In this document: positions 1-5,237 of the stretch, piece by piece
Position numbering within the stretch: the first letter of the stretch is position 1
How the letters are laid out: every line of letters begins with the position of its first letter
Source of the DNA: Flavobacteriaceae bacterium
Lineage (GTDB): Bacteria; Bacteroidota; Bacteroidia; Flavobacteriales; Flavobacteriaceae
Assembly (NCBI GenBank): GCA_030834365.1
Contig: JAURFJ010000077.1
Location: forward strand, 1 to 5,768
DNA: 5,768 nucleotides
Direction: 5' to 3'
Made by a program: the position numbers and the translations under genes
The notes under the pieces: model-generated
What the model was told of the DNA's origin: nothing
The model's database searches: none
What the model saw: only the letters and a program-made list of their open reading frames with translations

Positions 1-996
1 GAAGTGTTTGTAGAAACGCAGCCGGGTGTAAAGTGTTGGCAGCGAAAATTACCGATTGAGAAGGTAGGTATATACATTCCAGGAGGCACGGCACCTTTAT
101 TTTCCACGGTGTTAATGCTGGCGATACCTGCCCAATTAGCCGGATGCAAAGAAATAGTGCTTTGTACCCCACAGCAGTCAGATCGTCCGATAGCCCCCGA
201 AATACGCTATGCGGCCGCATTGTGTGGTGTCTCCTCAATTCACCCCATAGGAGGAATTCAGGCCATTGCGGCAATGGCAATAGGTACTGAATCGGTTTCT
301 AAAGTGTACAAAATATTTGGTCCTGGAAATCAGTATGTTACAGCAGCAAAGCAATTTGCATCAAGAGAATTGGTGTCCATTGATATGCCTGCCGGACCAA
401 GTGAATTACTCGTGTTTGCAGACGAAACCTCAGTGCCTGAGTTTGTTGCTGCTGACCTTTTGAGCCAAGCCGAACACGGATCTGATAGCCAAGTTGTTCT
501 GGTTACCACTCATGCGCAAATTGCTGATGAGGTTGAGCGAGCGCTTAATGTGCAAATAGAACAACTGAGTAGAAAGCATTTTACCGAGAACGCCCTTGAA
601 AATAGTCGTATTCTGATAGTGGATACCCAACAAGTGGCGGCTGATTTTATCAATTATTACGCCCCCGAACACTATATCATAGCTAGTGAAAATCCAGAGT
701 ATATGTTAAATGCCGTTGTGAATGCCGGCTCGGTATTCATCGGTAATTTCACTCCTGAGAGCGCTGGAGACTATGCTTCTGGTACAAATCACACACTACC
801 CACCAATGGTTTTGCACGACAGTACAGCGGAGTTAATTTAGATAGTTACCAAAAGGCGATAACATTTCAACAAATCTCTGCCCCAGGCATACAACAACTG
901 GGACCAACCGTAGCCTTAATGGCCAACGCAGAAGGATTGACCGCTCATGAAAACGCTGTTAGCGTCCGCTTAGATTACCTAAAAGGTCAACAATTA
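1..996 (+). other. hisD: HisD domain of the fusion (histidinol dehydrogenase, EC 1.1.1.23), N-terminus missing
   Basis: This cytoplasmic zinc enzyme oxidises L-histidinol to L-histidine in two NAD+-dependent steps, the last two of the pathway. With residue 1 at base 4, visible motifs are VGIYIPGGTAP (21-31), IFGPGNQYVT (104-113), IDMPAGPSE (126-134), LLSQAEHG (152-159), APEH (220-223) and SAGDYASGTNH (253-263). Predicted zinc ligands, by family knowledge, are Gln155, His158, Asp256 and His315. The catalytic pair is Glu222-His223. All are present, so the part in view should be active. The N-terminal ~104 residues lie outside the window. The domain ends with LTAHENAVSVRLDYLKG (312-328), which matches the usual C-terminal end of free-standing HisD, so no HisD sequence is lost at the fusion point. 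Confidence 0.95.
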
Positions 997-2040
997 ACCA
1001 AATCGGATTTTGATCTAAATGCGCGAATTAGACCCCACCTTAAAATGGCTAAACCCTACCGCTCTGCACGCGACGAGTTTGAGCAAGAACAGGGTAGTTT
1101 TACCTGGTTAGACGCGAATGAAAACCCTTTCGAAACCGACTGTAACCGTTATCCCGATCCGTATCAATCGGCCTTAAAGTCACGCATAGGTTCGCTTTGG
1201 TCTATTGATTCTGGTCAATTGTTTATCGGAAACGGAAGCGACGAAGTACTCGAGCTGCTTTTTCAGCTACTGTGTACACCTAAGTACAATAATGTGGTCG
1301 CTATAGATCCTTCTTACGGAATGTACCGTGTTTTAGCCGATAAATACCATGTTGAATACCGCCCAGTGCCTTTAAAACCTGATTTTACACTCGATAAATC
1401 GGCTGTAATTGATGCGGTAGACCCCATGACGGCACTGGTTTTTATATGCTCTCCAAACAATCCGACTGGAAACAGCCTAGACCTAAAAGTTATGAATGCT
1501 CTAGTCAGTGAGCTAAACACCTTGGTAGTTATCGATGAGGCTTATATTGATTTTAGCCGGCAAGTATCTATGACCGAAGAAATAAATAGGCATCCCAACT
1601 TAATGGTTGTCAGAACTTTGTCAAAAGCCTATGGACTAGCAGGTGCGCGTTTAGGTGTCGGAGTGGGCTCTAAAACGTTAATAGAATGGCTAAACCGCAT
1701 AAAGCCCCCTTATAATGTGAATAGCATTAGTCAAGAACGTGCACTTGAAAGACTTAGGGAACCTAAAGTCATTCAGGACGAAATTTCGACGATAATTGAG
1801 CAGCGCGAACGACTTATAGAGGCGTTAAAAGCGACACCTTGGGTTGTACAGCTCTTTCAATCTGACGCCAATTTCGTGCTCGTTCGCGTAGACCACGCAA
1901 CGAAACGCTATAACCAACTGATAGAAAACCAATTTGTGGTGCGCAATAGAAGTACTCAGTTTTTATGTGACAATACCTTGAGAATATCGGTAGGCACTGC
2001 TGAAGAAACCAATCGCTTAATTCAATTTTTAAGACAATGA
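1..2040 (+). CDS. hisD/hisC: Fused histidinol dehydrogenase / histidinol-phosphate aminotransferase (HisD-HisC), 5' partial
   Basis: One open frame enters from the left edge and runs to the TGA at 2038-2040 with no internal stop. The first two thirds of HisD are followed directly by a full HisC. The frame is already open at base 1; the GTG at 4 is an internal Val codon, not the true start, because HisD family sequence continues upstream. Numbering residue 1 at base 4, HisD landmarks sit at a constant offset of 104 from the E. coli enzyme, so about 104 residues are missing. HisD ends near residue 330 and HisC begins near 336, with only a few linker residues between. HisC would supply histidinol phosphate, HisB dephosphorylates it, and HisD oxidises histidinol, so the two halves act on either side of HisB. 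Separate hisD and hisC genes are the usual arrangement. Function is near certain; that the fusion is real rather than a sequence error is likely but unproven. Confidence 0.93.
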   Translation, partial: EVFVETQPGVKCWQRKLPIEKVGIYIPGGTAPLFSTVLMLAIPAQLAGCKEIVLCTPQQSDRPIAPEIRYAAALCGVSSIHPIGGIQAIAAMAIGTESVSKVYKIFGPGNQYVTAAKQFASRELVSIDMPAGPSELLVFADETSVPEFVAADLLSQAEHGSDSQVVLVTTHAQIADEVERALNVQIEQLSRKHFTENALENSRILIVDTQQVAADFINYYAPEHYIIASENPEYMLNAVVNAGSVFIGNFTPESAGDYASGTNHTLPTNGFARQYSGVNLDSYQKAITFQQISAPGIQQLGPTVALMANAEGLTAHENAVSVRLDYLKGQQLTKSDFDLNARIRPHLKMAKPYRSARDEFEQEQGSFTWLDANENPFETDCNRYPDPYQSALKSRIGSLWSIDSGQLFIGNGSDEVLELLFQLLCTPKYNNVVAIDPSYGMYRVLADKYHVEYRPVPLKPDFTLDKSAVIDAVDPMTALVFICSPNNPTGNSLDLKVMNALVSELNTLVVIDEAYIDFSRQVSMTEEINRHPNLMVVRTLSKAYGLAGARLGVGVGSKTLIEWLNRIKPPYNVNSISQERALERLREPKVIQDEISTIIEQRERLIEALKATPWVVQLFQSDANFVLVRVDHATKRYNQLIENQFVVRNRSTQFLCDNTLRISVGTAEETNRLIQFLRQ
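1006..2037 (+). other. hisC: HisC domain of the fusion (histidinol-phosphate aminotransferase, EC 2.6.1.9)
   Basis: A fold-type I PLP aminotransferase that converts imidazole-acetol phosphate plus glutamate to histidinol phosphate plus 2-oxoglutarate (step 7). The domain covers fusion residues about 335-678, roughly 344 residues, a normal full HisC length. It opens with IRPHLKMAKPYRSARDEF, typical of the HisC N-terminus. Later motifs are LDANENPF (369-376), NRYPDPYQ (381-388), GNGSDE (409-414), SPNNPTGN (483-490), VVIDEAYIDF (508-517) and TLSKAYGLAGARLG (538-551). By family knowledge Lys541 forms the PLP aldimine, Asp511 pairs with the PLP nitrogen, Arg549 contacts its phosphate and Arg660 (in LRISVGT) binds the substrate carboxylate. 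No ATG, GTG or TTG precedes the domain at the usual place; the first in-frame ATG is at 1045 (residue 348), which would clip about a dozen N-terminal residues. Confidence 0.95.
2037..2040 (+). other. ATGA stop/start overlap, hisC to hisB
   Basis: The hisB ATG (2037-2039) overlaps the hisC TGA (2038-2040). No convincing Shine-Dalgarno motif precedes it; the upstream stretch is T- and A-rich. A second in-frame ATG at 2046 (Met4) is an alternative start and would still keep the catalytic Asp11/Asp13 motif. I prefer 2037 because it matches the 4-base overlaps at the other boundaries. Reinitiation by the terminating ribosome is inferred. Confidence 0.7.
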
Positions 2041-3176
2041 AGCCCATGAGAAAGTTGTTATTTATAGATCGCGACGGAACGCTTATTAAGGAGCCTAATG
2101 ACTATCAAATTGACCATGTAGATAAGCTTCAATTTTTAAACGGGGTGATCTCCAATTTGAAGAAAATACAGCAACAATTGGGTTATACACTAGTAATGGT
2201 AACCAATCAAGACGGCTTAGGTACAGATAGCTTTCCTTCAGAATCCTTTTGGCCGTCCCATAACCTTATGCTTAGAATTTTTGAAAGTGAAGGAATCGTT
2301 TTTGAAAATGTCTTTATAGATTCCAGTTTTTCCGCTAATCCGTCACCAAACAGAAAGCCATCAACGGCTATGTTATCAGGATACATTCACGAGGGCTTCG
2401 ATCAAGAATACAGTTTTGTGATTGGCGATCGCATGACCGATGTTGAGTTGGCCCACAACCTTGGTATCAGAGCAATCACTGTCAATCTAAATGATTTAGA
2501 ATCTTCAGAGACCAAAACACCTCATGAAAAACTACAGGCATGTATATATGAGCATGCTGTTGATTGGAGTCAAATCTTTAGCGTTTTGGCGCGCTTAAAT
2601 AGAAGTGTGCATCACAATCGCACAACCAAAGAAACGGCCATTGATGTTTACCTAGATCTAGATCGACAAGATGAGGCAGTTATCAACACCGGAATTGCCT
2701 TCTTTGACCATATGCTCGAGCAACTCGCTAAGCACGCTCAAGTTACGCTAGATTTAAAATGTGTGGGTGATTTGCATATTGATGAGCATCACACGATTGA
2801 AGATTGCGCGTTGGCTCTTGGTGAAACCTTTAAGCGTGCACTTGGCAATAAGGCGGGCATAGAACGCTACGGGTATAGCCTTCCCATGGACGACTGTCTG
2901 GCTCAGGTGGCCATAGATTTTGGCGGAAGACCATGGTTAGTCTGGGAGGCCGAATTTAAACGTGAAAAGATAGGAGAGATGCCCACTGAAATGTTCTATC
3001 ATTTCTTTAAATCATTCGCAGATGCTGCTGGGGCAAACATCAATATCATGGCCAGCGGAAGCAATGAACACCACAAGATAGAGGCCATTTTCAAAAGCTT
3101 TGCAAAGGCAGTAAAAATGGCTATTCTAAAAGACCTGAATCACTTGCAATTACCAAGCACTAAAGGGTTGTTATGA
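2037..3176 (+). CDS. hisB: Bifunctional histidinol-phosphatase / imidazoleglycerol-phosphate dehydratase HisB
   Basis: A 379-residue two-domain enzyme for steps 8 and 6. Residues 5-165 are a HAD-type phosphatase (EC 3.1.3.15) with FIDRDGTL (9-16; nucleophile Asp11, acid/base Asp13), VTNQDGLGT (55-63), the motif III lysine in RKP (106-108) and IGDRMTD (129-135; metal-binding Asp131). Residues ~188-379 are imidazoleglycerol-phosphate dehydratase (EC 4.2.1.19), with RTTKET (195-200), FFDHMLEQ (222-229), DEHHTIED (249-256), FGGRPW (295-300), SNEHHKIEAIFK (342-353) and the family's C-terminal PSTKGLL. Its His-rich motifs bind the manganese used in dehydration. The segment 150-187 links the domains. 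Length is close to the E. coli fused HisB (about 355), slightly longer. The phosphatase zinc-loop cysteines and histidine of the E. coli type are absent (residues 94-105). It overlaps both neighbours by 4 bases. Confidence 0.97.
   Translation: MKPMRKLLFIDRDGTLIKEPNDYQIDHVDKLQFLNGVISNLKKIQQQLGYTLVMVTNQDGLGTDSFPSESFWPSHNLMLRIFESEGIVFENVFIDSSFSANPSPNRKPSTAMLSGYIHEGFDQEYSFVIGDRMTDVELAHNLGIRAITVNLNDLESSETKTPHEKLQACIYEHAVDWSQIFSVLARLNRSVHHNRTTKETAIDVYLDLDRQDEAVINTGIAFFDHMLEQLAKHAQVTLDLKCVGDLHIDEHHTIEDCALALGETFKRALGNKAGIERYGYSLPMDDCLAQVAIDFGGRPWLVWEAEFKREKIGEMPTEMFYHFFKSFADAAGANINIMASGSNEHHKIEAIFKSFAKAVKMAILKDLNHLQLPSTKGLL
3173..3176 (+). other. ATGA stop/start overlap, hisB to hisH
   Basis: The hisH ATG (3173-3175) overlaps the hisB TGA (3174-3176). 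A purine run AAAGGG ends five bases before this ATG and could act as a ribosome binding site. However, it is also the codons for Lys-Gly in the conserved C-terminal STKG motif of HisB, so it may be coincidental. Confidence 0.7.
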
Positions 3177-3757
3177 GTAGTGAAGTCATTCTGGTAGATT
3201 ACGGTGTAGGAAACGTTCAAAGCATTAAGTTCGCTTTAGAGCGCTTAGGATGTATAGGCGTACTAAGCGCCGACCACGAGCGTATTATAAATGCCTCTCA
3301 TGTTATATTCCCGGGAGTAGGTCATGCCGAAACGGCCTTTAACAACCTGCAGCAGTTTGGATTGGATTCGCTGCTACCGCAACTAAAGCAACCGGTTTTA
3401 GGTATCTGTTTAGGCATGCAATTGATGTGTAATCACACCGAAGAAGGAGACACCCCTGGACTTGGCATTTTTGACCTAAAGGTTTTAAGGTTTATTAACG
3501 TTTCTAAGATACCTTGTGTAGGGTGGAATAGTTTAGAGAATCTAAAGTCGCCCTTATTTAATGGGCTAGAATTAACGTACATGTATTTTGTACATAGCTA
3601 TTATGCACCACTATCTAATCAAACTATCGCCTCTGTTCAATACGGATTAACCTATAGCGCCGCCCTTCAAAAAGACAATTTCTTCGGGGTGCAGTTTCAC
3701 CCTGAACGCAGTGGTAAAGACGGAGAACAGCTACTTAAAAACTTTATAGCACTGTGA
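3173..3757 (+). CDS. hisH: Imidazole glycerol phosphate synthase, glutaminase subunit HisH
   Basis: A 194-residue class I glutamine amidotransferase that hydrolyses glutamine and passes ammonia to HisF for step 5 (PRFAR to imidazoleglycerol phosphate plus AICAR). Visible motifs are DYGVGNVQS (9-17), the oxyanion loop FPGVG (46-50), the nucleophile elbow GICLGMQ (77-83, Cys79), GWN (117-119), YFVHSYY (138-144) and GVQFHPERSG (172-181). The catalytic triad Cys79-His176-Glu178 is complete. Length is normal for the family (about 195-205). The motif usually read as PHMGWN is PCVGWN here (114-119), with Cys115 and Val116 replacing His and Met near the region that meets HisF. HisA lies between hisH and its partner hisF, the common operon order. 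It is translated from an ATG that overlaps the end of hisB. Confidence 0.97.
   Translation: MSSEVILVDYGVGNVQSIKFALERLGCIGVLSADHERIINASHVIFPGVGHAETAFNNLQQFGLDSLLPQLKQPVLGICLGMQLMCNHTEEGDTPGLGIFDLKVLRFINVSKIPCVGWNSLENLKSPLFNGLELTYMYFVHSYYAPLSNQTIASVQYGLTYSAALQKDNFFGVQFHPERSGKDGEQLLKNFIAL
3754..3757 (+). other. GTGA stop/start overlap, hisH to hisA (GTG start)
   Basis: The hisA start is GTG (3754-3756), overlapping the hisH TGA (3755-3757). This start gives the family-standard beginning, with RIIPAID at residues 4-10. No ATG is available in frame before the catalytic Asp10, so GTG is well supported. There is no Shine-Dalgarno motif upstream. Confidence 0.75.
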
Positions 3758-4485
3758 AAACACGAATTATACCCGCAATTGATATCCTCTCAGGAAAGTG
3801 CGTGCGATTGACCAAAGGAGCCTATGAAACTGCAAAGATTTACGACAACCAGCCGCTAGACGTTGCGCTGCGTTTTCAGGATCTAGGAGTGACACACTTA
3901 CACTTGGTTGATTTAGACGGGGCACGAGAAAAGAAAGTGGTGAATCATAAGGTTCTTGAATTATTGGCCTCACGCACCGATTTACGGATCGATTTTGGCG
4001 GTGGAATTCAAAGTGATATCGATATTCAAATTGCCTTTAACAGTGGGGCTGAGAAAGTTACTGGCGGAAGTGTGGCGGTTAAAAACCCACAACTGTTTGA
4101 AAGGTGGATCGATGAATACAGCCCAGATCGCATTATTCTAGGGGCCGATTCCAATAACGGATACATCTCGGTTTCGGGTTGGCAAGAGCAATCAACTTTA
4201 GCGATAGAGCCTTTTATAAAGCACTTTTTAGACAAGAAAATCACTACAGTTATTGCTACCGATATTGCCAAAGACGGTATGCTTCAAGGCCCATCAATTG
4301 AATTGTATAAACAATTATTAAGTGCTTTAGGAGCTGATTGGAGCTTGATCGCCAGTGGCGGAGTTAGGTCTTTATCGGATATAGAGCAACTCAATGAAAT
4401 TGGTTGTTACGGTGCTATTGTTGGAAAGGCGCTATACGAACACACCCTTTCGTTAGAAGACATTAGAAATTACCACATCTCATGA
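3754..4485 (+). CDS. hisA: ProFAR isomerase HisA (EC 5.3.1.16)
   Basis: A 243-residue (beta/alpha)8-barrel enzyme for step 4, the Amadori rearrangement of ProFAR to PRFAR, the substrate of HisH-HisF. Motifs along the barrel are IIPAIDILSGKCVRL (5-19), HLVDLDGA (50-57), IDFGGGIQS (79-87), KVTGGSVAVKNP (101-112), ILGADSNNGYISVSGW (128-143), ATDIAKDGMLQGP (168-180) and IASGGVRS (199-206). By family knowledge Asp10 and Asp132 are the catalytic acid/base pair and the two glycine-rich loops (81-84 and 201-203) bind the two substrate phosphates. SVSGW and the absence of HisF-type motifs separate it from HisF and from TrpC/TrpF-like barrels. Length is normal. It starts at GTG within the end of hisH and ends in a 4-base overlap with hisF. 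Confidence 0.97.
   Translation: MKTRIIPAIDILSGKCVRLTKGAYETAKIYDNQPLDVALRFQDLGVTHLHLVDLDGAREKKVVNHKVLELLASRTDLRIDFGGGIQSDIDIQIAFNSGAEKVTGGSVAVKNPQLFERWIDEYSPDRIILGADSNNGYISVSGWQEQSTLAIEPFIKHFLDKKITTVIATDIAKDGMLQGPSIELYKQLLSALGADWSLIASGGVRSLSDIEQLNEIGCYGAIVGKALYEHTLSLEDIRNYHIS
4482..4485 (+). other. ATGA stop/start overlap, hisA to hisF
   Basis: The hisF ATG (4482-4484) overlaps the hisA TGA (4483-4485). No Shine-Dalgarno motif is visible in the preceding 20 bases, so translation probably depends on ribosomes finishing hisA (inference). The start gives the standard HisF N-terminus with KRIIPCLD. Confidence 0.72.
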
Positions 4486-5237
4486 TTGCAAAGCGAATCA
4501 TACCCTGCCTAGACATCTTAGGGGGCAGAACAGTTAAGGGCGTAAATTTTGTAGACCTAATCGATGCTGGTGATCCGGTTGAATTGGCTACTATTTACAG
4601 CGAAAAGGGAGCTGACGAATTGGTTTTTCTAGACATATCGGCAACCGAACAGCAAAGAGATGCCTTTGAACCTTTAGTGTATGCAGTGGCCAAGAAGCTT
4701 TCTATACCTTTTACAGTGGGCGGGGGAATACGATCTACTGAAAAAGTAGCTAGACTACTTCACAAAGGGGTCGACAAGGTCTCGGTTAATTCTTCTGCCG
4801 TTAACAACCCAGACCTTATAAGCCAAATTGCTAACAATTACGGTTCTCAATGTTTGGTGGTGGCCATCGATGCTAAAATAGAGGGCGATGAATGGTGGGT
4901 CTATACTACCGGCGGAAAGCAACGTACAAACCTAAGTTTATTAGCTTGGGCAAAAGAGTGTCAAGAGCGCGGGGCAGGGGAGTTATTATTCACCTCGATG
5001 GACCACGACGGCACTAAAAATGGTTTTGCTAACGAGCAATTGGCAGAACTATCAGAAAACCTAAGCATACCAATCATAGCCTCAGGTGGGGCGGGCACAC
5101 TAGCTCATTTTAAAGATGTATTTTTAAAAGGAAAAGCCGATGCTGCACTCGCGGCAAGTGTCTTTCATTTTTCGGAAATAGAGATAGCCACACTTAAACA
5201 ATACCTTGCTGAGGCGCAAATACCCATACGTTTATGA
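4482..5237 (+). CDS. hisF: Imidazole glycerol phosphate synthase, cyclase subunit HisF
   Basis: A 251-residue (beta/alpha)8-barrel, full family length. With ammonia channelled from HisH it cyclises PRFAR to imidazoleglycerol phosphate and releases AICAR, which returns to purine synthesis. Motifs in order: KRIIPCLDILGGRTVKGVNF (4-23), GADELVFLDISAT (43-55), FTVGGGIRS (77-85), KVSVNSSAVNNP (99-110), VVAIDAK (126-132), VYTTGGK (140-146), LLFTSMDHDGTKNGF (168-182) and IASGGAGTLAHF (199-210). Catalytic residues expected for the family, Asp11 and Asp130, are both present, as is Asp176. The phosphate-binding loops are at 80-82 and 201-203. HisF and HisA share half-barrel ancestry, visible here in the matching IIPxxDI starts and the GGGI and SGG loops. 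It overlaps hisA and hisI by 4 bases each. Confidence 0.98.
   Translation: MIAKRIIPCLDILGGRTVKGVNFVDLIDAGDPVELATIYSEKGADELVFLDISATEQQRDAFEPLVYAVAKKLSIPFTVGGGIRSTEKVARLLHKGVDKVSVNSSAVNNPDLISQIANNYGSQCLVVAIDAKIEGDEWWVYTTGGKQRTNLSLLAWAKECQERGAGELLFTSMDHDGTKNGFANEQLAELSENLSIPIIASGGAGTLAHFKDVFLKGKADAALAASVFHFSEIEIATLKQYLAEAQIPIRL
5234..5237 (+). other. ATGA stop/start overlap, hisF to hisI
   Basis: The hisI ATG (5234-5236) overlaps the hisF TGA (5235-5237). A GAGG lies about 15 bases upstream, too far for a standard ribosome binding site. The start is supported by HisI family sequence beginning soon after, at LLPAIIQD (residues 11-18). Confidence 0.7.

Noticed and set aside
1..60. His leader peptide or attenuator, or an operon promoter
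   Set aside because: The window begins inside hisD, so the operon leader is outside it; no internal promoter or run of His codons with terminator stems is visible at any boundary.
430..672. Antisense open frame of about 80 codons inside hisD
   Set aside because: No recognisable protein features; it lies wholly opposite a strongly conserved coding region. The same applies to minus-strand frames at 1314-1520, 1814-2047, 3767-3973 and 4026-4271, and to the plus-strand frame at 3956-4141 inside hisA.
3575..3596. Inverted repeat GTACA...TGTAC in hisH, as a possible operator or hairpin
   Set aside because: It is short, inside a conserved coding stretch (the MYFVHSYY region), has no T-run after it, and is likely chance.
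3754..5237. hisA and hisF as a recent tandem duplication
   Set aside because: They share barrel ancestry and loop motifs, but the sequences are highly diverged and each carries its own family signatures; this is the ancient, universal relationship.
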